Shown: positions 17,801 to 27,044 of the stretch, one piece after another
Layout: each line of letters begins with the position of its first letter
Position numbering within the stretch: position 1 is the first letter of the stretch
DNA from: Paenibacillus dokdonensis
GTDB lineage: Bacteria > Bacillota > Bacilli > Paenibacillales > Paenibacillaceae
Assembly (NCBI RefSeq): GCF_004916975.1
Contig: NZ_STGQ01000002.1
Coordinates: forward strand, 248,001-312,000
Direction: 5' to 3'
Length of the DNA stretch: 64,000 nucleotides
Translations under genes and position numbers: made by a program
The notes under the pieces: generated by a model
What the model was told of the DNA's origin: nothing
Seen by the model: the letters and a program-made list of their open reading frames with translations, nothing else
The model's database searches: none

Positions 17801-19015
17801 CTAATAAGCAAGCTGATGCAACAAATCGGTGAGTACACGAACGCCATCTTCCAGCTGCTGCGGCTCCGTATATTCCAAAGGTGAATGGCTGATGCCATTA
17901 CGACTGGGTACGAACAATATAGCCGTTCTGCAGTACGAAGCAAATATCTGCGCGTCATGCCCGGCTCCGCTGGGCATCCGGCGGTAGGGCAGCTCCTGCT
18001 TAAGGCAAATATCCTCGATCGCATCCGTCAAAGCCGGATCCATAGCAATCGGTGCGACATTCATCCAGCGCTCAATATCGATTTCCACGTTCCGCTGCGC
18101 CGCAGCGGAGCGAATTGTCTCTACCAAACGCTGACACGCCTCATCCAGTACCTTTTCATCCGGATGACGGACATCAATCGTAAAGTTTACCTGTCCCGGG
18201 ATAACGTTCGGCGTGTTGGGAACAAGCTCCATTTGCCCGACCGTCGCAACCAGCGGTGCACCGAGCTGCTCCGTTTTATCCATGATGGCAACCACCATCT
18301 CGCTTGCAGCCCGGACGGCATCCTTCCGGTAAGCCATCGGCGTCGTACCTGCGTGATTGGCTTCCCCTTTGACATGAACGGTATAACGCTGCAAACCTAC
18401 AATCTGCTCTACAATGCCGATCGACTTCTGCTCCTGCTCGAGAATGGCTCCCTGCTCCACATGAAGCTCGATAAAGGTATCGACATCCGACCTGGGTCCC
18501 TTCCCCTTCGTTCCCGGACCGAACCCGGCCGCCTCCATCGCAGTCATGAAGGAAACTCCCTGCTGATCCCGCGCCTGTTCGATATCTTTGTAAGACGCAG
18601 CTCCTGTCATGAAGGTCGAACCCCAATAATTATAAGGGAACCGGCTGCCCTCCTCCTCACAGAAGGCCACCACCTCAATGGTTTTCTTCGGCGTGCCGTA
18701 ACGCTCGCGAAGACGCGACAAAGCCGTGATTCCGGCTACAATGCCATAAGCCCCGTCGTATTTACCCCCACGCTTCACCGTATCGACATGGGAGCCCGTT
18801 AAAATACACGAACAATCGTCGTCTGACCCCTGCAGCCGTCCACACAGATTACCTGCATCGTCAAAATAAGCCTGCAGGCCAAGTAATTCCATTTTAGCAG
18901 CCAAGGCTTCCTGCGCCCCCTTCCAGGAAGGCGTATATAAAAGACGGGTTACCCCGCCATCCGAGTCCGAGCCAATCCTGCCCAACCACTCTATAAGTTC
19001 TTCTGTCATCTGCAT
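17801..19015 (-). CDS. Allantoate amidohydrolase / carbamoylase-family M20 peptidase-like hydrolase
   Basis: A 404-residue dinuclear metal hydrolase of the AllC/hydantoinase-carbamoylase family. Metal ligands are readable: GSHVDTV (His), KYDGAYG (bridging Asp), CEEEGSRF (Glu), LHVEQG (His) and GAGHDAQ (His). The dimerisation lid contains KGEANHAGTTPM. The context of an adenine/hypoxanthine-type permease and adenine deaminase, divergently transcribed 276 bases away, favours allantoate as substrate (purine nitrogen recovery) over N-carbamoyl amino acids. GGAG lies 10 bases before the ATG at 19015. No other ureide genes are in the window, so the assignment to AllC is by context. Confidence 0.85.
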   Translation of the reverse strand: MQMTEELIEWLGRIGSDSDGGVTRLLYTPSWKGAQEALAAKMELLGLQAYFDDAGNLCGRLQGSDDDCSCILTGSHVDTVKRGGKYDGAYGIVAGITALSRLRERYGTPKKTIEVVAFCEEEGSRFPYNYWGSTFMTGAASYKDIEQARDQQGVSFMTAMEAAGFGPGTKGKGPRSDVDTFIELHVEQGAILEQEQKSIGIVEQIVGLQRYTVHVKGEANHAGTTPMAYRKDAVRAASEMVVAIMDKTEQLGAPLVATVGQMELVPNTPNVIPGQVNFTIDVRHPDEKVLDEACQRLVETIRSAAAQRNVEIDIERWMNVAPIAMDPALTDAIEDICLKQELPYRRMPSGAGHDAQIFASYCRTAILFVPSRNGISHSPLEYTEPQQLEDGVRVLTDLLHQLAY

Positions 19016-19161
19016 ATCCGCTTAGCTCCAATCTTTTTCTGGCGTGCCAGATTCCCTATGTAACCATCCTCGCTTCTATACACCATATCACTGCCGCCAA
19101 CAAATTTCTATGGATAATCCGGGGTCATCCGCTCATCCTCCTCAATATTTGTCATATCTGT

Positions 19162-19206
19162 AAATACGAACATTTATGTTTGTTTATTTGCACAAAGTTC
19201 GCCTTT
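19162..19206. promoter_or_regulatory. Putative PurR PurBox pair
   Basis: AAATACGAACATT (19162-19174) matches 12 of 13 positions of the B. subtilis PurBox AWWWCCGAACWWT. An inverted, weaker partner AAAGTTCGCCTTT (19194-19206) matches 11 of 13. Spacing between boxes is 19 bases against the usual 16-17. Location upstream of a purine permease and adenine deaminase makes PurR control plausible. I looked for a purine riboswitch in the same leader and saw none. Confidence 0.5.
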
Positions 19207-19290
19207 TGCTTTGACGGTTCCGAAAAGTCCTGTTATAGTTACATGGCGCAAGAACGCAAACACAACATGAAAAGGAGTCCTCTAGCAATC

Positions 19291-20613
19291 ATGAACAACA
19301 CGAATTCATCTTGGTTAGATCGGTTTTTTAAGCTCAGCCAGTACAATACGAATGTTAAGACTGAGATTATCGCAGGTCTTACCACCTTTGTTACGATGGC
19401 ATACATCATCGTGGTTCAACCTGACCTCATGAAAGCCGCGGGCATGGATCAAGGTGCCGTTATGGTTACCGTACTGATTGCATCCGGCCTCTTCAGCATC
19501 ATCATGGGACTTTATGCCAAACGCCCTTTTGCGGTAGCGCCAGGTATGGGAGGAAACGCGTTTTTTGCCTATAGTATCGTAGCCGCAGGGCTAGCAACCT
19601 GGCAGCAGGGCCTCGGAATGATTTTCATCTCAGGGGTGCTTTTCTTACTGCTTACGTTCCTGGGATTACGCGAAACGATATCCCACATTATTCCGAAGAA
19701 TATCAAGCATGCCATCGGGGCTGCCGTCGGTTTGTTCATCATCGGTACCGGCTTCTCCAATGCCAAACTCATTGTTCAAAATAAAACCGGCACGTTAACG
19801 CTTGGCAGCCTGCATTCACCAACGGTGCTGCTGTCCGTCATCGGCCTGGTCATCATCATCGGGCTCATGGCCCGCAAATTGAAAGCTGCTGTATTCATTG
19901 GTATCCTGATTACTTCAATCATCGGTATTCCAATGGGTATCACCAAGCTTCCGCATTCTTTCGGAGATTTATTCTCTCTGCCGCCTAACCCTTCATCCAT
20001 CATGTTTCAGGCGGACATCCCGGGTGCCCTTAAACTAGCATTCTTCCCGCTATTGTTCACCTTCTTTACGGGAGAATTCTTCTCTACGATGGGTACAGTC
20101 CTGGGTGTAGGCGCGAAAGCGAATCTGCTGGATAAAGACGGCAACCTGCCCGATATCAAAAAACCGTTTATCGTTGACGGGGTAGCCACAGTGGGTGGTG
20201 CGCTGATGGGACAAACCACCATTACCACCTATATCGAATCGGCCAGCGGCGTTGAAGCCGGCGGGCGTACGGGCCTTACGGCTGTAACCACCGGTATTGT
20301 ATTCCTGCTCGCTCTTTTCATTACGCCGATCATTCTGTTAATTCCAAGTGCTGCTACAGCGCCGGCGCTTATTGTCATCGGATTGTCCATGCTCGCAACG
20401 CTTAAGAATATTAATATGGATGAATGGGAAGAATCCCTTCCGGCGCTGCTTACCGTTATTGCTGCCGGGCTTACATTCAGCTTGGCTAACGGAATTGTAT
20501 TCGGTATTTTGTCTTATGTCGTGATCAAAGTATTTCTGGGTAAATTCCGCGATATCCATATCGGATTATGGATACTCTGTGTTCCGCTCGTCTACTACCT
20601 CTGGTTAAAATAA
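19291..20613 (+). CDS. AzgA-type NCS2 purine permease (PbuG/PbuO-like)
   Basis: A 440-residue permease with about 12-13 membrane segments, of the AzgA branch of the NCS2 nucleobase transporter family (guanine, hypoxanthine or adenine uptake with protons). Typical stretches are TNVKTEIIAGLTTFVTMAYIIVVQP at the N-terminus and APGMGGNAFFAYSIV. The ATG at 19291 gives the family N-terminus; AAAGGAG lies 13 bases upstream, slightly far, and the frame is open further upstream to 19180 without a better site. It is followed after 24 bases by adenine deaminase, so the pair imports and deaminates adenine. PurBox-like sites lie upstream. Confidence 0.9.
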   Translation: MNNTNSSWLDRFFKLSQYNTNVKTEIIAGLTTFVTMAYIIVVQPDLMKAAGMDQGAVMVTVLIASGLFSIIMGLYAKRPFAVAPGMGGNAFFAYSIVAAGLATWQQGLGMIFISGVLFLLLTFLGLRETISHIIPKNIKHAIGAAVGLFIIGTGFSNAKLIVQNKTGTLTLGSLHSPTVLLSVIGLVIIIGLMARKLKAAVFIGILITSIIGIPMGITKLPHSFGDLFSLPPNPSSIMFQADIPGALKLAFFPLLFTFFTGEFFSTMGTVLGVGAKANLLDKDGNLPDIKKPFIVDGVATVGGALMGQTTITTYIESASGVEAGGRTGLTAVTTGIVFLLALFITPIILLIPSAATAPALIVIGLSMLATLKNINMDEWEESLPALLTVIAAGLTFSLANGIVFGILSYVVIKVFLGKFRDIHIGLWILCVPLVYYLWLK

Positions 20614-20637
20614 TCTGGAAAAAGGAGATCGATCATC

Positions 20638-22410
20638 ATGAACAACAAACTTATTGCCGCAGCACGCGGCGATCATCCACTAGATCTGGCTATTAACAAC
20701 ATCCAGTTGGTCAACGTATTCACCGGCGAAATTTATCCGGCAGCCATTGGCATTGTGGACGGTACGATTGTCCATGTCACCGCACCGGGTGAAACCGAGC
20801 TTGAAGCTGCAGCGTCAATCGATGGACAAGGCAAATTCGCCGTGCCGGGTCTCATTGACACGCATTTGCACATTGAGAGCAGCATGCTGACACCAGCTCA
20901 TTATGCCGAAACGGTACTTCCACATGGAACCACATTAATTGTCACGGATCCGCATGAAATTGGAAACATCCTTGGTGAAGAAGGCGTCCGCTACATGGTG
21001 GAAGCCAGCAAGGTGCTGGATCTGCGTGTCATGACGCTTGCACCTTCCTGTGTTCCATCAGCACCTGCAGTTGAAACCGCTGGCGCTGAGTTCACACCTG
21101 AAGTGATTGAGCGCATGCTGACCTGGGATGGAATTGATGGCGTAGCCGAGGTCATGAACTATCATGGGGTCATCCACGAGGATCCCCGCATGATGGGCAT
21201 TCTCGAAGCGAACAAGCGCGCCGGCAAAATCCCTCAGGGTCATGCGCCAACCGTCGTTGGGCGTGACTTATCCGCCTACCTGGTGGCTGGTCCCGACTCG
21301 GATCATGAATGCCGCACCATGGAAGAAGCCATTGCGAAGCTTCGCGCCGGCATGATCGTCGATATCCGCGAAAGCTCCTTCTCCCTGAATATGGCGGAGG
21401 TAGCCAAAGCGATTGTCGGCAAAGGTTATCTGCCTAACGTAACGCTATGTACGGATGATGTGCTGGCATCCGACCTGATCGAGCGCGGTCATATCAACCA
21501 TGTGGTGGTACGTGCCATCGAGGAAGGAATTCCGGCAGTCGATGCGATCCGTTATGCCACACTGAACGCTGCAAACCGGTTGAACCGCAAGGATATTGGA
21601 GCCATCGCTCCTGGACGTCTCGCTGATATCGTACTCGTGGATGCACTTGAGTCCATGAACGTATCCGATGTATTCATCGGAGGCAAGACGATCGTCAAGG
21701 AAGGCAAATTGACCGAGCGCCAACAGCATCTGGAGCCTCCTCAGGAATATTTGCAAACCGTGCATTTGCCTGAGATCCATGAAGAGGATCTGCATCTTCA
21801 TGTCGAGGATCCCCACGCTTCGGAAGCCCGTGTACGCGTGATCGAATATGACTTTGCACCGGGTCTTCCAACCGGATTCATCGAAACCGTGCTGCCTGTA
21901 AAAGACGGACAGCTCGTTCCTGAAAGCTATGATGGCCATAAAGGGCCGCTGAATCGCGTAGCCGTATGGCATCGTCATGGACTGAACGACAACAAGGCAC
22001 TCGGGCTTCTCGCAGGCTTCGGAATCATCGCCGGAGCCGTGGCAACAACCGTAGCCCATGACAGCCATCATCTGACCGTGCTCGGCGTGAACACGGAAGA
22101 TATGGTTATTGCAGCCAATGAGCTCCGCAAGCGTCACGGCGGTATGATTGCCGTCAAGGACGGCGAAGTGATCGCATTCCTGCCGCTCCCGCTCGCAGGC
22201 ATCATGAGCCTGGAGGAAGGCGAAACCTTTGCTCCGAAGATCAAGGAATTCATCGATATCATTCAGGCCGAAATCATGCCTGGCAAAAATCCGATTCACC
22301 GCATGATCGTCGTCACGCTTCCGGTCATTCCGCAGGCGAAGATCACTGACCTGGGTCTGGTGGATGTAGACAAGCAGCAGCTTGTCCCGTTGATCATCGA
22401 AACGAAATAA
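20638..22410 (+). CDS. ade: Adenine deaminase
   Basis: A 590-residue amidohydrolase-fold enzyme that converts adenine to hypoxanthine and ammonia; the B. subtilis homologue has been called adeC. Metal-binding and family motifs are clear: GLIDTHLHIESSML, VTDPHEIGNILGEEGV, VMNYHGVIHEDP, and the late AHDSHHLTVLGVN and GGMIAVKDGEV stretches of the C-terminal domain. Length matches the family (about 580). AAAAAGGAG stands 12 bases before the ATG. It is cotranscribed with the purine permease and closed by the terminator at 22560. The gene is not linked to pur biosynthesis genes here. Confidence 0.95.
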   Translation: MNNKLIAAARGDHPLDLAINNIQLVNVFTGEIYPAAIGIVDGTIVHVTAPGETELEAAASIDGQGKFAVPGLIDTHLHIESSMLTPAHYAETVLPHGTTLIVTDPHEIGNILGEEGVRYMVEASKVLDLRVMTLAPSCVPSAPAVETAGAEFTPEVIERMLTWDGIDGVAEVMNYHGVIHEDPRMMGILEANKRAGKIPQGHAPTVVGRDLSAYLVAGPDSDHECRTMEEAIAKLRAGMIVDIRESSFSLNMAEVAKAIVGKGYLPNVTLCTDDVLASDLIERGHINHVVVRAIEEGIPAVDAIRYATLNAANRLNRKDIGAIAPGRLADIVLVDALESMNVSDVFIGGKTIVKEGKLTERQQHLEPPQEYLQTVHLPEIHEEDLHLHVEDPHASEARVRVIEYDFAPGLPTGFIETVLPVKDGQLVPESYDGHKGPLNRVAVWHRHGLNDNKALGLLAGFGIIAGAVATTVAHDSHHLTVLGVNTEDMVIAANELRKRHGGMIAVKDGEVIAFLPLPLAGIMSLEEGETFAPKIKEFIDIIQAEIMPGKNPIHRMIVVTLPVIPQAKITDLGLVDVDKQQLVPLIIETK

Positions 22411-22466
22411 GCAAACGACCTCCACTTTAATCCATTTCACAACTCACTAAAACGATAATATTGAAA

Positions 22467-22506
22467 CTATATATAGACCAATAAAACCGTTTGGATCTAT
22501 ATATAG
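22467..22506. repeat. AT palindrome pair forming a stem-loop downstream of ade
   Basis: CTATATATAG occurs at 22467-22476 and 22497-22506. With flanking ACCAA/TTGGAT they can pair over about 14 bases around a short loop. No T run follows, so it is not an ordinary terminator. The 221-base gap 22411-22631 otherwise holds only the terminator at 22558. Confidence 0.4.
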
Positions 22507-22557
22507 CCTTGATTGAAGCGACTTAAGGTATTATGAAATTGATTCCCTTGTCTAAAA

Positions 22558-22594
22558 TAAAAAGCACCCCTGCCAATCAGGGGTGCTTTTCTTT
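22558..22594. terminator. Bidirectional terminator, ade / lacI-type gene
   Basis: AAAAAGCACCCCTG pairs perfectly with CAGGGGTGCTTTT around the loop CCAAT, with T and A runs on the two sides. It ends both convergent transcripts. Confidence 0.9.
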
Positions 22595-22631
22595 ACGATC
22601 ATAGACTTCAAGGTATCCACGAGCCCTGCCT

Positions 22632-23711
22632 CTATTCTGCCGAAGCCTGGCTACCCGGGGCTGCTGCGGTTGAATCACGGTAAACAATATCCCCTGCGAG
22701 CAGAATCTTCTCCATCGGCTCATGAAAACGCTCAATCCGCTCCAGCAGCTTCTGTACTGCACGACGGCCCAATGCTTCCTTGGGGACATGAACCGTTGTG
22801 AGACGCGATCCACCCTGCGGTGAATCCTCAATGTTGTCAAAGCCGGTAACGGATACTTCAGCAGGCACCTTCACACCAAGCTCGTTAAGCACCCTTAATG
22901 CCGTAACAGCAATAGAGTCATTGGCGCAAACTAGAGCTGTAGGCATCGATTTGGTCTTGAGCTTTCGTGAAACCCAGCTTCTGATCTCACTTTCAACGTC
23001 GCCCTTCTCCAGCTCCTGCAGCTGCAGCACGAATCCCTCCTGAACTGCCGGACTCAGTCCATGCTCGTCCAGCGTGATCTTAAATCCGATATGACGGTCG
23101 CGGAAGCTCCGGGAAAAGCGGTCATTGCCAATGAACTGCAGCCGGTTGTGCCCGATTCCAATCAGATGATTGGTCAGTCTCGCCATCGCATCCATGTTAT
23201 TCACAAAGATCGTATCCGAAGGGATAAGCGGATCCTCCATGTCTACCAGAACAATCGGCAATCCCATCCGGTGCACCTCCAGCAATAACGGCGTTGAAAT
23301 TTGGCCTACTCCAATCAGCCCCATGATCCCGTCCGGATTCAGGATGTTCACGAAGTTATCGACGCTCTGCTCCGAAATAATTACCATTCCAAGGCCCAGG
23401 TCTTCAAGACTGCTGGAAATCCCCTCTAGAATCTTGCCCCAATAAAGAGAATCCTTCGTCTGAAAGCGGATATTAGGCATCAGTACGATGACGGATTGCT
23501 TCCCGCCTGTTTTCGGTGAAGGCCGCTCCGTTTTTACGGTTCTCATATAGGCATTTTTTTGCGAAAAATATCCAAGCTGGGATGCGGCCTGAATCACCCT
23601 CTCCTTCGTCATCTCGTTGACACCGCCTTTGCCGGACAACGCTTTGGATACGACGAATTTAGACACGCCCAGATGGTCGGCAATTTGCTGCATAGTTATC
23701 TTCTTAGCCAT
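22632..23711 (-). CDS. LacI-family transcriptional regulator
   Basis: A 359-residue repressor. The N-terminal helix-turn-helix reads ITMQQIADHLGVSKFVVSKALSG, with the hinge helix after residue 50; then a periplasmic-binding-type effector domain (NPDGIMGLIGVGQ; TALVCANDSIAVTALRVL; VSVTGFDNIEDS). It follows the binding-lipoprotein gene by 83 bases on the same strand and precedes a terminator, so it seems to be the last gene of the kinase-lipoprotein-regulator operon. An Asp/Asn-rich pocket suggests a sugar effector, but which sugar cannot be said. A possible target is the mannan locus 6-9 kb away (inference). Confidence 0.9.
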   Translation of the reverse strand: MAKKITMQQIADHLGVSKFVVSKALSGKGGVNEMTKERVIQAASQLGYFSQKNAYMRTVKTERPSPKTGGKQSVIVLMPNIRFQTKDSLYWGKILEGISSSLEDLGLGMVIISEQSVDNFVNILNPDGIMGLIGVGQISTPLLLEVHRMGLPIVLVDMEDPLIPSDTIFVNNMDAMARLTNHLIGIGHNRLQFIGNDRFSRSFRDRHIGFKITLDEHGLSPAVQEGFVLQLQELEKGDVESEIRSWVSRKLKTKSMPTALVCANDSIAVTALRVLNELGVKVPAEVSVTGFDNIEDSPQGGSRLTTVHVPKEALGRRAVQKLLERIERFHEPMEKILLAGDIVYRDSTAAAPGSQASAE

Positions 23712-23794
23712 TTTTTCCTCACCTCAAGTGGCATGGATTCAAATAGTTTTTACCTCACGATGACATCCATTTGTTTCTCTCCATGCCCCGTTGT

Positions 23795-25093
23795 TTATAT
23801 TTTTGAATTCCTTCTTGCCTGCTCCCATCTTCGGTTCAAATCCTCGAAGGCCTTACCCAGATCGGGGGAAGCAATCAGTTCCTGAATATAGTCGCCTGAC
23901 CAAAAGGAGATCCCTGCTTTGTTCGCCAGTTCAATGAACTCATCCGTCTGCTGCTTATTCTCCACAAGCTCGGGCTTATAGGACAGAAACTCCTGAAACT
24001 GCGGCATCGTCGTTTTTTGTGTTGTATCTACAGGTAAAAAACCGGAGTCATTCACATACCCTGATTCTTTGACATAAAATTCGATCCAAGCGCGGGCCAG
24101 CTCTTTATTGGTGCTGAATTTGCTTACGCCAATGAACCAGTCGGGCGTCAGAGGCGCGTAATGCTGCTTGTTATTATCATAGGGAAACGGAAAAAATCCA
24201 ATGTCCTCCGGATTCGCTCCGGCATCAATAACCTGCTGGATCGCCCAGTTCCCCAGAAAATACATGGCCGAATCGCCGGAGGCGATTTTGCTCTTGGAGA
24301 TTTCCCAGCTGTTTGAAAACAAATGATCCTCCACATACCCCCGGTTAATCAGCGTTTTGGCGATGCCCACCGCCTGTCCCCATGGATTATCCAGCTGAAA
24401 AGGCTCATCTTCATTCACCATATTATTCAGCGCGTCTGACGAACCGGTCATGTAGTTCACCATGTTCTCCCCCCATTGCTGGAGAGGCCATTTGGCACCA
24501 TAATTCATATACAGCGGAATCATCCCAGCCGCTTTCAGCTTGGCGCATGCTTCATAAAAAGCGTCCAAGGTCCCAGGCACCTCATGGATACCAGCCTTGG
24601 CAAAGGATTTCTTATTATACACAATTCCGATCGTGCTGCTTCCCGTGGCGATTCCGTATCTCACTCCATTATAGGATTTGAAATCCGGAAAGCGTACATG
24701 CTCGAACATCGATTCGTTCAACGGTTCAAAATAGCTGGGCAGGTCCTTATTGGCAATACTGACCGGAAGCAGAAGCACATCCCCAATATCCCTCGTTGAC
24801 AGCCGTACCATGACATCATTGGTGTAATCCGTAATGCCTTCAAACTCTACCTTGGCACCGGGATACTTTTGCTCGAAATGTTCAGCGTACTTCTCCAGAA
24901 CGCCGCTTTCGATCAAATCTACCCTGTTTGTCATGACATGGATCGTTCCGCTCATCTGTCCGCCCGCATGCGGAATACCCTTGGCCGGTTCAGCCTTCGG
25001 GTTTGCCTGCGACGTTTCCCTGCAGCCGGCTGCGGCAGGCAGACACAACAGCAGAACGCCTATGAGCAGCCAGCGGTTCCATTTTTTTATCAA
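23795..25093 (-). CDS. Extracellular solute-binding lipoprotein coupled to a sensor kinase
   Basis: A 432-residue family-1 sugar-binding lipoprotein. Signal peptide with lipobox PAAAG-C at residue 24, then TIHVMTNRVDLIESGVLEKY and VYNKKSFAKAGIHEVPGTLD, typical of the oligosaccharide-binding group. It aligns along its first half with the damaged lipoprotein at 13410-14016. There are no permease genes nearby. The TTG start at 25093 overlaps the stop of the kinase gene (TTGA), with a G-rich Shine-Dalgarno-like stretch about 9 bases upstream, so the two proteins are translationally coupled. Two roles are possible: binding component for permeases encoded elsewhere, or an accessory sugar sensor feeding the kinase. 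I favour the second on context. Confidence 0.88.
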   Translation of the reverse strand: MIKKWNRWLLIGVLLLCLPAAAGCRETSQANPKAEPAKGIPHAGGQMSGTIHVMTNRVDLIESGVLEKYAEHFEQKYPGAKVEFEGITDYTNDVMVRLSTRDIGDVLLLPVSIANKDLPSYFEPLNESMFEHVRFPDFKSYNGVRYGIATGSSTIGIVYNKKSFAKAGIHEVPGTLDAFYEACAKLKAAGMIPLYMNYGAKWPLQQWGENMVNYMTGSSDALNNMVNEDEPFQLDNPWGQAVGIAKTLINRGYVEDHLFSNSWEISKSKIASGDSAMYFLGNWAIQQVIDAGANPEDIGFFPFPYDNNKQHYAPLTPDWFIGVSKFSTNKELARAWIEFYVKESGYVNDSGFLPVDTTQKTTMPQFQEFLSYKPELVENKQQTDEFIELANKAGISFWSGDYIQELIASPDLGKAFEDLNRRWEQARRNSKI

Positions 25094-27000
25094 TGACCAT
25101 TCCCCCCGTGATCATCCGGGCTGCTTTCGAGCAATACCGGCTTTGTACCCAGCGGCGGCAGCTCAATCACAACCTCAGTGCCCGCTCCCAGGCGGCTGAA
25201 TACTCTCATCCCGTACGCACTGCCATACTGCAGACGGATTCGTTCATGAACATTCCGCAGGCCAATGCCACCATTGCCTTCCCTTCGCGGAGCCGCCGTA
25301 GCCTGCAGCGACTGATTTAGCGCCTCGAGCGATCCTTCATCCATACCGCAGCCATCATCACGGATTGTCATACGCGTCAGTCGCGGCGTCATTTCCGCCT
25401 CTATCCATATATTCATCTTAAGCTTGAGATCATCCAATCCATGATAAACCGCGTTTTCCACGATCGGCTGGAACAGCAGGCGGATAATTGCGTATCTCAT
25501 GAGTGGCTCAGGTATATCCAGATGAAGCTCAAACCGGTTCGGATACCGATAATTCAGCAGCTGTACATAATGAATGACATGATCGATCTCCTCTCGCAGA
25601 GGAACCTCGTCTTGAATTTTGCCACCGATGCTGTAACGCAGCATTTTGCCCAAAATAGAGATCATGTCGGCTGCATCCGTGTCATCATTCAGCTCAGCCG
25701 TCATCCGGATCGTCTCCAGCGTGTTGTAGACAAAATGGGGGTTGATCTGGCTCTGCAGCGCCTGCATCTCTGCTTCCTTCTTCTGGCTCTCGATTTGGTA
25801 GATATCGTGGATTAATTGCTGAATCCGGCTGAGCATGCGATTGAACTGGTTGCCCAGCTGCCCGATCTCATCACGGTGTTTGACCTTAAACTTGACGCTT
25901 AAATCCCCTGCCTGCACTCTCCGCATCAGCCCGATCATTTTCTTCATCGGCTTAGTAAATGCAAAGGACAGAATGATAGAGGCGAGCAGTGCAACACCTA
26001 TGATAAACAGTGTGGCCAGAAGCGTCACATTGCGGGTCACATCCGCCTCCTTCGTGAGCTCCTTGACCGGAATCTGAATAATCACCTTCCACTTCGTCAG
26101 CGGAGATGTGGAGTATATGTACAGCTGGCGTTTGCCATCCACTGTATCATAGAAGCTGCCGCTGGTTCCTTTTGCCTTAAGCACCACCGGGTTACCGGAT
26201 GCGTTGATCGCCAGCATTTTACGGCCGCTGTCATATATCACATCCCCCTGTTCATCAATAATCAGCGAGGTTCCCCGGGTTACCTTATCGAGCTCCACCA
26301 CTTGATCCACGATCACGCTGATATTCGCGTCTACCGCTATCAGTCCGATGGGATTCAAGGAACGGTCAAGGATTTTGCGGACAACCGTAAAAGCATAACG
26401 AGTACTCTTCAGATTACTCCGGTATTCCTGAGTGCTGAACAGAAGCGCTTCACCATGCGTGGCGGCCACTTTGTCCATCCAGAGCTTGTAGCTGTCTGCT
26501 ATATCCAGCCTTACAGCGCCGTCCTTGCTGGAATAATATCCGTTACCGTATTGATCGAAGATATAGACCGAATTTGCTCCTCTTTTAATATTGTTGATAA
26601 ACGCGATATTTCCCTCGATCCCCCGCTGGATGGACAGCTGCAGATCAAAATCATTCGGGTACGTATTACTGCCGTCCTTGCCTACAACCTGCTGCCTCTG
26701 CTCATGATATTCATTGGAACGCACCAGATTGAGCTTGATATCGTCAATGTAGGCGGGAATGGACGAAATCCGCTTCATATCCTCGATATAATCATCCACC
26801 CTCTCCATCATCTGGCCGATCATATTCCGTGAGTAGAGAACCGTATTTTCCTGAATTGAGCGTGAATAACTATTATAAGAAATCAGGCTGATCACAGACA
26901 ACGGAAGAATAATGATGATAATAAAAACCAGCAGCAGCCGCCGTTCCATACTCATGTCACTCAGCCGCCAGCGCGGGTTCAGACGCCGGTTCTCCTTCAT
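25090..27000 (-). CDS. YesM-type sensor histidine kinase without adjacent response regulator
   Basis: A 636-residue membrane kinase. A first membrane helix (residues 20-45), a large extracellular Cache-like domain, a second helix near 325-350, HAMP (KPMKKMIGLMRRVQAGDLSVKF), then the His_kinase motif QINPHFVYNTLETIRM with the phospho-acceptor His, and an ATPase domain (IRDDGCGMDEG; GGIGLRNVHERIRLQYG). ATG at 27000 has AAGGAG 10 bases upstream and is better placed than a TTG at 27006. Normally a YesN regulator gene adjoins; here the next gene is a binding lipoprotein. The only unpaired YesN in the window is at 10794. The promoter region carries an inverted repeat of GAATTTGTTA. Confidence 0.92.
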   Translation of the reverse strand: MKENRRLNPRWRLSDMSMERRLLLVFIIIIILPLSVISLISYNSYSRSIQENTVLYSRNMIGQMMERVDDYIEDMKRISSIPAYIDDIKLNLVRSNEYHEQRQQVVGKDGSNTYPNDFDLQLSIQRGIEGNIAFINNIKRGANSVYIFDQYGNGYYSSKDGAVRLDIADSYKLWMDKVAATHGEALLFSTQEYRSNLKSTRYAFTVVRKILDRSLNPIGLIAVDANISVIVDQVVELDKVTRGTSLIIDEQGDVIYDSGRKMLAINASGNPVVLKAKGTSGSFYDTVDGKRQLYIYSTSPLTKWKVIIQIPVKELTKEADVTRNVTLLATLFIIGVALLASIILSFAFTKPMKKMIGLMRRVQAGDLSVKFKVKHRDEIGQLGNQFNRMLSRIQQLIHDIYQIESQKKEAEMQALQSQINPHFVYNTLETIRMTAELNDDTDAADMISILGKMLRYSIGGKIQDEVPLREEIDHVIHYVQLLNYRYPNRFELHLDIPEPLMRYAIIRLLFQPIVENAVYHGLDDLKLKMNIWIEAEMTPRLTRMTIRDDGCGMDEGSLEALNQSLQATAAPRREGNGGIGLRNVHERIRLQYGSAYGMRVFSRLGAGTEVVIELPPLGTKPVLLESSPDDHGGNGH

Positions 27001-27044
27001 CTCCAAGGCTCTCCTTGCGACTCAAATTATGGTGATTCGGATGT

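Noticed and set aside
17885-18802. 305-codon plus-strand frame opposite the allantoate amidohydrolase
   Set aside because: Arg-rich shadow translation without motifs; the minus-strand gene has all metal ligands.
19016-19290. Purine riboswitch upstream of the purine permease
   Set aside because: None of the conserved purine-aptamer junction segments could be found on the plus strand.
21445-22440. 331-codon minus-strand frame opposite adenine deaminase
   Set aside because: Shadow frame; no ribosome-binding site; low-complexity composition typical of antisense translation.
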